Origin: Phycisphaeraceae bacterium
Lineage (GTDB): Bacteria; Planctomycetota; Phycisphaerae; Phycisphaerales; Phycisphaeraceae
NCBI GenBank assembly: GCA_016763955.1
Contig: JAESSU010000294.1
Location: 1-8,252, forward strand
DNA: 8,252 nucleotides
Direction of reading: 5' to 3'
Each line of letters opens with the position of its first letter. Position 1 is the first letter of the stretch. A program made the position numbers and the translations under genes. Shown piece by piece: positions 1 to 6,940 of this stretch. The notes under the pieces are model-generated. The model worked only from the letters and a program-made list of their open reading frames with translations. It was not told the DNA's origin and searched no databases.

Positions 1-974
1 GACGTGTGTTGTTGGTTTGACCAATAATCAATGGTGCTTTGGATCACACCTTTAAGATCGTAGCTAGGTTGGTGGTCGATGAGTTCTTTGGCGCGGGTTA
101 GGTCCGGCACGCGTCGGAGCATGTCTTCAAAGCCTTGGGTGTAGGCTTGCTCGTATGTTAAGTAGGTGATCTGTGATTTGGATTGGGTCATGTCGATAAT
201 GGTTTTGGCAAGATTTAGAATGGTGATTTCTTCTTCGGAACCGACGTTGATGACTTTGCCATAGGACTGGGGTTGATCCATTAGACGGATGATTGCGTTT
301 GTTGCATCTGAGACATGGCAGAAGCATCGGGCTTGTTGACCGTCTCCGTAAACGGTCAAGGGTTCACCTGCCAATGCTTTTTGGACAAAGCGGGGAACGA
401 CCATGCCATACTGTCCGATTTGGCGTGGGCCGACGGTGTTAAACAGTCGGACAATAATCACGGGAAGCTTGGTTTCGTACCAATGGGCAAGTGCTAAAAA
501 CTCGTCGAGCATTTTTGCTGAAGCATAGAGCCAGCGTCTTGTTGAGGTTGGGCCTAGGACGACATCATCATTTTCGCTGAAGGGGACTTTTAGGCCTTTG
601 CCATAAACTTCTGATGTGGACGTTAATAGAATTGGCTTGTTGGTCTGAGATGCTGCTTGTAAAACAATTCGCGTCCCATCGACAATGGTTTGAATCGTGT
701 TGACTGGCTGATCAATAATAAGTTGAACGCCTACCGCTGAAGCGAGATGATAGATTTCATCGCATTGCTCAACGAGCTTATTGACTAATGGGACATCAAG
801 AACCGAGCCTTCAACAAAACGAAAGTTTGGGTGTGGCCGCAACGTTGCAATGTTCTCTAAGCGTCCCGTCGCCAAATTGTCTAAAACAGTGACGTGATCG
901 CCGTTGTCGAGCAACTTTTCACAGAGATGTGAGCCGATAAATCCACTGCCACCAGTTATCAATGCTTTGGTCAT
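1..974 (-). CDS. NAD-dependent epimerase/dehydratase (extended SDR), 3' end cut by window
   Basis: Cytoplasmic nucleotide-sugar enzyme of the extended short-chain dehydrogenase/reductase family, probably making or interconverting an activated sugar for the glycan built by this operon. Starting from the ATG at 974, the frame stays open for 324 codons to the window edge, so the stop is outside; family members are about 310-340 residues, so little is missing. Visible: the NAD-binding Rossmann motif GGSGFIGSH (8-16), the LDNLATG strand after it, EIYHLASAVGV, the STSEVYG segment (119-125) with T120 as likely catalytic Ser/Thr, YASAK with Y150 and K154, and LFNTVGPRQ followed by a GEPLTVYGDG segment. 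The EIYHLASAVGV and GPRQIGQYGMVVPRF segments differ from the usual UDP-glucuronate decarboxylase signatures, so I leave the exact substrate open. It is the last visible gene of the minus-strand operon, 55 bases after the glycosyltransferase. No Shine-Dalgarno is visible before the ATG. Family sure, reaction not. Confidence 0.9.
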   Translation of the reverse strand, partial: MTKALITGGSGFIGSHLCEKLLDNGDHVTVLDNLATGRLENIATLRPHPNFRFVEGSVLDVPLVNKLVEQCDEIYHLASAVGVQLIIDQPVNTIQTIVDGTRIVLQAASQTNKPILLTSTSEVYGKGLKVPFSENDDVVLGPTSTRRWLYASAKMLDEFLALAHWYETKLPVIIVRLFNTVGPRQIGQYGMVVPRFVQKALAGEPLTVYGDGQQARCFCHVSDATNAIIRLMDQPQSYGKVINVGSEEEITILNLAKTIIDMTQSKSQITYLTYEQAYTQGFEDMLRRVPDLTRAKELIDHQPSYDLKGVIQSTIDYWSNQQHT

Positions 975-1029
975 AATCGTTATATCGTACTGTAATTTTT
1001 AAAGGTCACCCATTTTGCGTGCGCGTATT

Positions 1030-2274
1030 TTATGAAGTCATTTTTTGCTGCTTAAGTTTCATGAAAACATCGAGATAGCTTTTAGCTTGCTGCGATTGTA
1101 AAAAATGTGTCTCAGCAAATTGTCTGCAAGATAAAGTTAAGCTTTTTTGTTCCTGATCAGACATCTTTAAAAAGAAGCTAAGTTGTTCAAACATCGCTTG
1201 TGTATTTTGGGTTAAAACCGTCCACCCAGTGATGTCGTTGACCACCGCTTCGCTGACACCTCCGACATCAAAAGCCAAAGAGGGAGTGCCACAGGCGGAA
1301 GCTTCAAGGAAAACATTGGGTAAATTGTCCGCTAAGGTCGGGACAACCAAAAGGTCAGCTGCATTATAAATAATGCGCATCAGCCGGTTGTCACGAATTG
1401 CATCAAGCTGATGATGAGAAATATGAGACGGCAAATGAATGGGACTTGCAGATTTTCCTAAACTGATCCATGTGAGTTTGGGTAAGTCATATTGGTTAGG
1501 CATGTCAATGAAATATTTCGTCCCTTTTCGCACGTTGCTAGGGTCGGTGTTGGTGGTCAGCAAAATGGTTTCATCAGGATTTAAACCCAGACTTTGTTTG
1601 CAGGCGCGTTTGTCCAAAGGGATATAAAAGTTTAAGTCGATGCTGTTGGCAATCGCATGGATAGCAAATTTTTTATACATGCTCTTTTTGGCAAGACCCG
1701 CAAGCCAACGCGAGGGGGCAGCCAAAGCGAGATGCTGGGCATTTTTTGCCGCATCTAATTTTAACCGGTGCGCTTTAGGTACAAGTTCGCCGGGCATCGC
1801 TGGCGAGGCGGCAGCGTGAGGGCACTGCGAATGGCAGGTTGTCTGGTAGGCATCGCATTCATAGCTGTAAGCACAAGTGCCCGTTAAAGCCCACATGTCG
1901 TGAAGGGTCCATACAACGCAGTGGTTAATTGATAGTTTGGTGGGCATGTCGCCAGGCAAACGGCCGGCATGGATGTTATGGAAGTTAATCACGTCAGGCT
2001 TGATTTGCTTAATAATAGAAAGCAAGTTGTGACTGTTTTGCTTGGCGAGTTGCTGATCGGCAAGAAGCGGACTTAATTTTTGAGTGGCTTGATTGCTGAG
2101 ATTAAACAAAAATGAAGTGTCAGAATATTTATAAATATTGGCTTCAAATTGCTCGGTGTAGGCCACTGCCCAAAAAATATCATGTTCCATATTAGCTAGG
2201 GAGTCAGCTAGGCGTTTGGCCGCAATGCCCGCGCCGCCTTTGTTATACCAGTCCACGACCATGAGTATCTTCAT
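1030..2274 (-). CDS. glycosyltransferase family 4 (GT-B fold), WcaC-like
   Basis: Transfers a sugar from a nucleotide-sugar donor to the growing surface polysaccharide at the cytoplasmic face of the membrane. The protein has 414 residues, a normal length for GT4. The N-terminal acceptor domain begins with MKILMVVDWYNKGGAGIAA, including the glycine turn GGAG (13-16). The C-terminal donor domain has the GT4 block at 316-339: DNLPNVFLEA, then CGTP, then FDVGG. E324 is the second acid of the family E-x7-E motif; the first is replaced by D316, a substitution I recall as common in this subgroup. Residues 122-152 hold a WTLHDMWALTG segment followed by four spaced cysteines (C134, C140, C147, C151), an arrangement I recall from WcaC-type colanic acid glycosyltransferases. 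It starts at an ATG 37 bases after the pyruvyl transferase stop, with only a weak GTGAGAG as possible ribosome site. Donor, acceptor and linkage cannot be read from sequence. Confidence 0.93.
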   Translation of the reverse strand: MKILMVVDWYNKGGAGIAAKRLADSLANMEHDIFWAVAYTEQFEANIYKYSDTSFLFNLSNQATQKLSPLLADQQLAKQNSHNLLSIIKQIKPDVINFHNIHAGRLPGDMPTKLSINHCVVWTLHDMWALTGTCAYSYECDAYQTTCHSQCPHAAASPAMPGELVPKAHRLKLDAAKNAQHLALAAPSRWLAGLAKKSMYKKFAIHAIANSIDLNFYIPLDKRACKQSLGLNPDETILLTTNTDPSNVRKGTKYFIDMPNQYDLPKLTWISLGKSASPIHLPSHISHHQLDAIRDNRLMRIIYNAADLLVVPTLADNLPNVFLEASACGTPSLAFDVGGVSEAVVNDITGWTVLTQNTQAMFEQLSFFLKMSDQEQKSLTLSCRQFAETHFLQSQQAKSYLDVFMKLKQQKMTS

Positions 2275-2311
2275 GACTAACTCTCACTTGCAAATTTAAG
2301 TTGCTAGCAGC

Positions 2312-3586
2312 CTATTTTTTAGTAAACGTCGGTAACTGAGAATGGAATTTTTCTTGACGTTGACGGATGTCTACTCTGACCGCATTTAAGTGTTTCGTAA
2401 ATTCAGGATAAACCAAAGATAGTTTGTCACAAACCAAATCAGGATTAAGTGAAGCATCGTCTAAATTAATTAGAAACCGAAATTCAGGATCGACCCAGTC
2501 TAAAATCGCCTTGGCTTTGTGTTCATAATAGGGGCCGCTCGTGAGGCAGATAAACGGCTTGCTCGCAGCAATTGCAAAGACTTGTAAGTGATAAGAAAGT
2601 GCCACAACACTATGGCTCCGTTCCACTAAACTGCGTGCTAATTGGGGGTCTGTGATGGTGGCGGCGACCTTGATTTGTTCAAGGTTAAGGTGCGATTTTA
2701 TTTGCTCGAAAAAGTGGGTGTCAAGGCCAGAGTGTTCGCCATAGCTCATTGGACAAAGCAGGACTGGCCGATCACAGGCTAAGCGTCTAAGCGTTTTTAG
2801 AAGTTGCGGGTTTTGTGCTTCTAAGCGACCTCGGTAAGTGGTCTGACGCACATGAAATAAAGTGTACGGCTGATTCTTTGAAATACCATTTTGATCGAGA
2901 TATTTTTGAGTAAGGTCCGCAGCGGCCGCTTTAAGTGCGAAAGCTTCATCACCAATTGCCTGGATGTTGGCAGAGGATAATCCGATTTTGTTAAGCCAAC
3001 TCAAACTAACTTGAGGGTCTCGCAACGTGGTTTGGTCAGCTTTATTGACCATTTTACGCACGGCATATTTGGCAAACCGTTTTGTGAGGGGCCCAATGGT
3101 TTGTGAGGAAATAATGACCGGCTTATTTCTCTGTTTAAATTGTTGAACCGTCCACAAACGAGGCAAAAGACTTTCGTTGATTGACCAGTCATGCAAATTT
3201 GCAGCACCCACCGCATAATACATATCGCATGCATCAATTGCGTCATGCAATTGGCGATAGATGGGCTGGATGTCAGGAAGGTTTTTAAATAAACCATCAA
3301 TGAAAGTCGATGAAAGATAGGCATCCCAGTTTTCGCCAAGCCAAGGACGCGATAAATATTTGAGCCAATTTCGTCGCCGTAAAGCTGCACCAATTAGACG
3401 AAACATTTCATGCGGTGGGGGCAGCTGTTGATAGGGACCTACGTCAGGCAGCGGTTTATTTAAATGAGCGGGGATGACAAATTGGCAACCTGGAAAGCAT
3501 TTTTTAAGGTGGTCAATTGCTGTTAATAGCATCGCCTCGTCGCCAAGGTTCCCGTAAGCGCACCCTTGGTCAAGCCATATTTTCAT
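2312..3586 (-). CDS. polysaccharide pyruvyl transferase family protein (CsaB-like)
   Basis: Likely adds a pyruvate ketal from phosphoenolpyruvate to a sugar of the polysaccharide, giving it a negative charge; some family members have other or unknown activities. The protein has 424 residues. Family features seen: the N-terminal GNLGDEAM (12-19), the central SSQTIGP (160-166, like the family's GQxIGP), TLRDPQVS (187-194), AIGDEAF (210-216), and the C-terminal SYHLQVFAIAASKPFI (331-346) followed by GPYYEHKAKAIL. Together these span the GT-B-like fold of the family. Its ATG overlaps the stop of the methyltransferase gene upstream as ATGA, so translation of the two is probably coupled. No convincing Shine-Dalgarno precedes the ATG, which fits reinitiation. 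The arginine/histidine environment expected to bind PEP cannot be confirmed by eye. Family firm, exact reaction inferred. Confidence 0.88.
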   Translation of the reverse strand: MKIWLDQGCAYGNLGDEAMLLTAIDHLKKCFPGCQFVIPAHLNKPLPDVGPYQQLPPPHEMFRLIGAALRRRNWLKYLSRPWLGENWDAYLSSTFIDGLFKNLPDIQPIYRQLHDAIDACDMYYAVGAANLHDWSINESLLPRLWTVQQFKQRNKPVIISSQTIGPLTKRFAKYAVRKMVNKADQTTLRDPQVSLSWLNKIGLSSANIQAIGDEAFALKAAAADLTQKYLDQNGISKNQPYTLFHVRQTTYRGRLEAQNPQLLKTLRRLACDRPVLLCPMSYGEHSGLDTHFFEQIKSHLNLEQIKVAATITDPQLARSLVERSHSVVALSYHLQVFAIAASKPFICLTSGPYYEHKAKAILDWVDPEFRFLINLDDASLNPDLVCDKLSLVYPEFTKHLNAVRVDIRQRQEKFHSQLPTFTKK

Positions 3587-4476
3587 TGAGCAACACTTTC
3601 ATTGTCAATAAAGGGTTGCCAAAAATCTCGACCTGTTTCTAAGGCAAATACGTGGGCATAACGATATTGCGCGTCAGCGTGCTGTGCGTCAAAAGGCTCC
3701 ATGCCAAGATGTGATGATGGAAATTGTCCCCAAATACTTTGACGCCAAGACCAGCCGTTGTAGACCATTTCATTGTTGGCGTTAAGGGGTAGTAGATTAA
3801 ATTGGTGAGCCAAACGAGATAATTGGTCGCCTGCAGTTCCGCCTAGAAAAATCAAGCTGTTGGGATTTGCCGTTTCAATTAAATTGGCGACACATTGTTG
3901 GGCTGCATCGGGATTAATATGGACAATTGCATTTTGGAAAAAGATCAAATCAAATTGCCCAAATTGCAATGTCGCTGAGCGTGAAGCGAGATCGCATTGT
4001 TCAAATTTAATTTGTTTGAGCAAATTTTGTTTTATTTGAATCTTATTGAAACAAGCACGCTTCGTGAATTGCTCTATAAGTTCAGGGGGCAAAAGTGTGT
4101 GGTCGGCGGACCCGGGCTCTAAAAAATGTTGAGGTTCAAATTTCCCTCGCCGCGCTTTTTGAACAGCTTTGGAATCAATTTCAGTGCTGACAATTTCGAT
4201 TGGACGGGGGAATTGATAATAGTTTGATGCCATTTGAAGTGAGATTGCCTCGCAGCCAATTGAGCCTGCGTGAACACCAAGTCTTAGTGTTTGAGGCTTG
4301 GCTGTTTGTAACTTTGGAAGCAATTGTTCAAAGATTGTTTGGAGTTGTGGTGGGTTACGCCAAAAGCAGGTACTGGTAATAACTTGCTGAGTAAATTGCG
4401 ACGATTTTTCATTGAGATGATGTCGGTGGCGGGTCTTTGTAGATTTTTGAAATAGTTGGCTTAATTTATGTAGCAT
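3583..4476 (-). CDS. CheR-like SAM-dependent methyltransferase in a glycan operon
   Basis: Predicted cytoplasmic SAM-dependent methyltransferase of CheR-like sequence. Numbering from the ATG at 4476 (297 residues): TSTCFWRNPPQL (35-46) resembles the CheR TxFFRd segment; LRLGVHAGSIGCEAISL (64-80) is the SAM-binding loop, corresponding to the CheR SAGCSTGEEPYS region; STEID (97-101) supplies the acidic residue that would hold the SAM ribose; FFQNAIVHINP (179-189) matches the CheR CRNVLIYF block. No CheR N-terminal helical domain and no chemotaxis genes are present, so chemoreceptor methylation is unlikely. Position directly after the Wzt-type ATPase and before a pyruvyl transferase suggests a glycan or glycan-linked target (inference). 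A GTG at 4491 would add five residues (MNLNA) and increase the overlap with the upstream gene from 11 to 26 bases; neither start has a Shine-Dalgarno, and I prefer the ATG. Its stop overlaps the next start (ATGA). Confidence 0.82.
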   Translation of the reverse strand: MLHKLSQLFQKSTKTRHRHHLNEKSSQFTQQVITSTCFWRNPPQLQTIFEQLLPKLQTAKPQTLRLGVHAGSIGCEAISLQMASNYYQFPRPIEIVSTEIDSKAVQKARRGKFEPQHFLEPGSADHTLLPPELIEQFTKRACFNKIQIKQNLLKQIKFEQCDLASRSATLQFGQFDLIFFQNAIVHINPDAAQQCVANLIETANPNSLIFLGGTAGDQLSRLAHQFNLLPLNANNEMVYNGWSWRQSIWGQFPSSHLGMEPFDAQHADAQYRYAHVFALETGRDFWQPFIDNESVAQ

Positions 4477-5770
4477 AGCATTGAGATTCACTGTGAGACG
4501 TTTGATGCCAATTTAAGATCGGTGCAACCACGCCGGGTTTGTTGCCGCGAATAAATCGTTCAGCACCCTCCATGGCGATGGCGTCAAAATAAAACGCACG
4601 GTCAACTTGAATAAATGTTTTTTCGCAAGGCACGCCCACCCAAACCCCCACATAATATCGTTGGGAATTGAGTAGATGCTTAGGGATGTGGCAGTGGAAA
4701 ACAATTTTTCCCTTTTGCCACGTTTGTTCAACAGGCAGGCTTTGGTCATGATTCGTTGAATTGAAAACCAATGTGTCAGCGCTGTCACGCAATGCGATGG
4801 CAACGGCGGGGGCGGGGGTTTCTTGCTCAACTTGGAGCGTGATTTTAATTCTGAAGTCGTGGTTTAAGCCAATAGAACCAATGGGCATTTGATTGTCATT
4901 GACCAGTTGGATTGCTTCAAGTGCAATGCCTTGTTTTTGTGGTTCTTGCCCAGACAAATAAATTCGTTGGCCGATATGTTCGTGGGCTGAGTCGGAATTT
5001 AAATAGTCTGGAATAATATCTTCAGGCGTACCATCGCCCACAATCGTGCCATGATTTAAAAGGACGGCACGCGAGCAAAGGTTGGAGATGGCAGACATGT
5101 TATGGCTCACAAAAAGCACCGTTCGGCCTTGCCCGTTAGCAATGTCTTGCATCTTACCTAAGCATTTTTTCTGGAATTCCGAATCGCCCACCGCAAGCAC
5201 TTCATCGACAATCAATATCTCAGGATCAAGGTGAGCTGCGACGGAAAAAGCTAGACGTACCGTCATGCCAGATGAATAGCGTTTGACCGGTGTATCAAGG
5301 AATTTTTCTACGCCACTGAACTCTACGATATCGTCGAATTTCGCTTTGATAAGTGATTTGGACATGCCTAGGATGGCACCGTTTAGGAAGATATTCTCGC
5401 GGCCGGTGAGTTCGGGATGAAAGCCGGTGCCTACTTCTAAGAGGCTGCCCACACGTCCACGCAGGGCGACATGGCCTTCGGTGGGTTCGGTGATTTCAGA
5501 GAGAATTTTTAAGAGGGTGCTTTTGCCTGCGCCGTTGTGGCCGATGATGCCTACGACTTCGCCTTTTTGGATTTGTAGATTGACATTGCGTAACGCCCAA
5601 AAATCAGCAGTGTGGGGTTGTTTTTTCTTAGTTGCCGTTCGCTTAGGACTAAAAAATCGCCGGCATTTTTCGCTAATGATCTCAGGGATTGTTTGGTCAA
5701 GCCTCGCTTGGCCGCCAAGGAGATAGCGTTTGCCCATGTTTTGAATGTCGATAATTGGTTGATCGGTCAT
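4466..5770 (-). CDS. wzt: ABC transporter ATP-binding protein with C-terminal glycan-binding domain (Wzt type)
   Basis: ATPase of a polysaccharide exporter, working with the adjacent permease to move a lipid-linked glycan across the inner membrane. The protein has 434 residues, close to the roughly 430 of long Wzt proteins such as E. coli O9a. N-terminal ABC domain: Walker A GHNGAGKST (77-85), an LLEVGTGFHPELTGREN block typical of the Wzt/TagH subfamily (110-126), signature YSSGM (165-169), Walker B ILIVDE (185-190) and the H-loop histidine H223. Residues about 265-425 form an extra beta-rich domain like the one that binds the modified non-reducing end of O antigen in E. coli O9a Wzt. The start is the ATG at 5770 (MTDQPIIDIQNMGKRY): it overlaps the permease stop by one base (TAATG) and puts the ABC domain at the usual distance. 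The frame stays open upstream to an ATG-like start at 5863, but those 31 extra residues read through the permease gene and are not wzt-like. Confidence 0.94.
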   Translation of the reverse strand: MTDQPIIDIQNMGKRYLLGGQARLDQTIPEIISEKCRRFFSPKRTATKKKQPHTADFWALRNVNLQIQKGEVVGIIGHNGAGKSTLLKILSEITEPTEGHVALRGRVGSLLEVGTGFHPELTGRENIFLNGAILGMSKSLIKAKFDDIVEFSGVEKFLDTPVKRYSSGMTVRLAFSVAAHLDPEILIVDEVLAVGDSEFQKKCLGKMQDIANGQGRTVLFVSHNMSAISNLCSRAVLLNHGTIVGDGTPEDIIPDYLNSDSAHEHIGQRIYLSGQEPQKQGIALEAIQLVNDNQMPIGSIGLNHDFRIKITLQVEQETPAPAVAIALRDSADTLVFNSTNHDQSLPVEQTWQKGKIVFHCHIPKHLLNSQRYYVGVWVGVPCEKTFIQVDRAFYFDAIAMEGAERFIRGNKPGVVAPILNWHQTSHSESQCYAT

Positions 5771-6660
5771 TAAACAATATCCGCAAAGCGTTTTTCGACA
5801 CGCGTGAAAAAGATTAGTCCAAGGAGTAAACAAAGTGTTGCAACTTGCGTTGAAACCGCCCATGCAATCCAGTCAATGGGATTACCTAGAATGACGCTGC
5901 GAAATCCTTCAATGATGCCCCCCATTGGGTTAAGCCACATGATCCATTGATAGTGGACGGGCAGTTCATGCAGCGAATAAATCACAGGTGTTGCAAAAAA
6001 CCAAAGTTGAATGAGCAGCGTGACCACGTATCGAAAGTCACGATAGGACACCGTCAATGCTGAGAGCAGCACGCCAACACCAAGGGCCGCAATGATGGTT
6101 GAAAAAATCAAAACAGGTAAAAACAGTAGCGACCAAGTGAGGGTCACTTGATACCAGAGCATCATTAGAACCAAGACACCAAAGGAAATGGCATAGTCTA
6201 GCAAAGGCGATCCGACGGAAGCTAACGGGAGAATGAGTCTCGGAAAATAAATTTTACGCAGCATGTGCGCGTTGGACACGAGGCTGTTGGTCGAGCCGAT
6301 GACTGTTGAAGAGAAAAAAGTCCACGGTAAAATCGCTGCAAAAATAAAGACCGGCGAAATGGCTTGGCCTCGTCCCATGATATATCGCACGGCGGTTAAA
6401 ACGATCATTAACGCGAGGGGTTGAATGACTGCCCAAAAAGCGCCAAGCAGCGTTTGCTTGTAACGCACTTGAATATCACGTAAAGCCAAAAACCATAACA
6501 GCTCGCGATATTGAAAAAGCTTGGCAAATTCAATCGGTTGCCAGCCTTTGCTGGCTTTGAGTATTTTGGTGGGTGTGGGGCTCACAGCTTCTTTAGTCAA
6601 AGATGTCGTCGTGATGGCAGACAAAAAAAACTCCTTGGGCGAATGACTTGGTGAAGTCAT
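5770..6660 (-). CDS. wzm: ABC-2 type polysaccharide export permease (Wzm type)
   Basis: Inner-membrane channel subunit that pairs with the Wzt-type ATPase to export a lipid-linked glycan. With the ATG at 6660 it has 296 residues. After a polar, Ser/Thr/Pro-rich leader of about 40 residues comes the amphipathic YRELLWFLALRDIQVRYKQT segment (51-70) typical of this family. Six likely membrane helices follow at about 71-92, 103-121, 142-167, 175-203, 211-229 and 265-285. NPMGGIIEGFR (244-254) and the ending EKRFADIV are also family hallmarks. The start is uncertain: a TTG at 6669 and the ATG at 6660 both lack a ribosome site, while an in-frame TTG at 6624 sits 6 bases after a perfect AAGGAG (6636-6631) and would give 284 residues with a shorter leader. 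It is the first gene of the operon, and its TAA shares one base with the wzt start. Confidence 0.93.
   Translation of the reverse strand: MTSPSHSPKEFFLSAITTTSLTKEAVSPTPTKILKASKGWQPIEFAKLFQYRELLWFLALRDIQVRYKQTLLGAFWAVIQPLALMIVLTAVRYIMGRGQAISPVFIFAAILPWTFFSSTVIGSTNSLVSNAHMLRKIYFPRLILPLASVGSPLLDYAISFGVLVLMMLWYQVTLTWSLLFLPVLIFSTIIAALGVGVLLSALTVSYRDFRYVVTLLIQLWFFATPVIYSLHELPVHYQWIMWLNPMGGIIEGFRSVILGNPIDWIAWAVSTQVATLCLLLGLIFFTRVEKRFADIV
6631..6636 (-). promoter_or_regulatory. AAGGAG ribosome-binding-like site inside the 5' end of wzm
   Basis: On the minus strand AAGGAG is followed after six bases by an in-frame TTG (6624-6622). This is the best Shine-Dalgarno match near any start in the polysaccharide operon, and spacing is optimal. 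It encodes Lys-Glu if translation begins at the upstream ATG. It may mark the true start of the permease, or be a chance match in a purine-rich Lys-Glu codon pair. Confidence 0.4.
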
Positions 6661-6690
6661 GCGATTCAAAAATTAAACAAACTTAACGTT

Positions 6691-6716
6691 GTTATCGGTA
6701 GTTTTCGTGCGATAAC
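6691..6716. repeat. inverted repeat GTTATCG-N12-CGATAAC upstream of wzm
   Basis: Two perfect 7-base arms (6691-6697 and 6710-6716) are separated by 12 bases, with arm centres 19 bases apart. That is about two helical turns, the geometry of an operator for a dimeric regulator. It lies 31-56 bases upstream of the wzm ATG, where a repressor or a leader hairpin could control the glycan operon. A related CGATAA occurs again at 7170-7175. The regulator is unknown, and with this many bases a chance repeat is possible. Confidence 0.4.
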
Positions 6717-6793
6717 TGGAATTTTCAGGCAAGTTGCTTAGGTGGCCATCGGGGCATATGAGAAGTGGCAGGGCGTGTTCACGCTTAGGGCGG

Positions 6794-6844
6794 TTGAATA
6801 TGGCGTGTAAGTTTTTTTATAAAGATGGTTAATGGTTATGGCTA
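6794..6844. promoter_or_regulatory. possible back-to-back sigma-70-like promoters sharing a TTTATAAA core
   Basis: The palindrome TTTATAAA (6816-6823) can serve as a -10 box in both directions. Plus strand: TTGAAT (6794-6799), 18-base spacer, TATAAA (6818-6823), pointing to the lutA-like gene with a leader of about 440 bases. Minus strand: TAGCCA (6844-6839), 17-base spacer, TATAAA (6821-6816), pointing to wzm with a leader of about 145 bases. The minus -35 box matches TTGACA in only four of six positions. Spacing is right in both cases, but A/T-rich boxes like these arise readily by chance. Confidence 0.28.
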
Positions 6845-6879
6845 TTGAAGGCGGGTTGGCAGGCTACCTAGACGGTGGC

Positions 6880-6892
6880 GACTAAGTTAGTC
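6880..6892. repeat. short perfect palindrome GACTAA-G-TTAGTC
   Basis: Thirteen bases with perfect 6-base arms around a single central G, inside the divergent control region. The shape suits a small dimeric DNA-binding protein; the loop is too short for an RNA hairpin. No second copy was seen, so its role is unassigned. Confidence 0.3.
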
Positions 6893-6922
6893 TTGGAGAA
6901 CTCGTTTGGCTGGTTTGCTGTT

Positions 6923-6940
6923 GACACCCTTGCCGGTGTC
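6923..6940. repeat. inverted repeat GACACC-N6-GGTGTC
   Basis: Perfect 6-base arms with a six-base loop in the G+C-rich middle of the intergenic region. It could form an RNA hairpin on either strand, but no T run follows, so it does not look like a standard terminator. The left arm overlaps a TTGACA hexamer (6921-6926) with no matching -10 box at 16-18 bases. Confidence 0.3.

Noticed and set aside
975..1029. Separate promoter for the epimerase gene (TATAAC on the minus strand)
   Set aside because: The box ends only a few bases before the ATG and has no -35 match; read-through from the operon is simpler.
3001..3393. 130-codon open frame within the pyruvyl transferase gene
   Set aside because: Same strand, different frame, with no family features; the pyruvyl transferase frame carries all conserved motifs.
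3583..4476. Chemotaxis role for the CheR-like methyltransferase
   Set aside because: It lacks the CheR N-terminal domain and no chemoreceptor, CheB, CheA or CheW gene is present; the operon is entirely glycan-related.
4513..4830. 105-codon open frame within the wzt C-terminal region
   Set aside because: Out-of-frame shadow; proline-run start and no coherent domain.
5771..5863. Upstream in-frame extension of wzt by 31 residues
   Set aside because: It lies inside the permease gene, has no wzt-like sequence, and the ATG at 5770 gives the canonical start and a one-base overlap with the permease stop.
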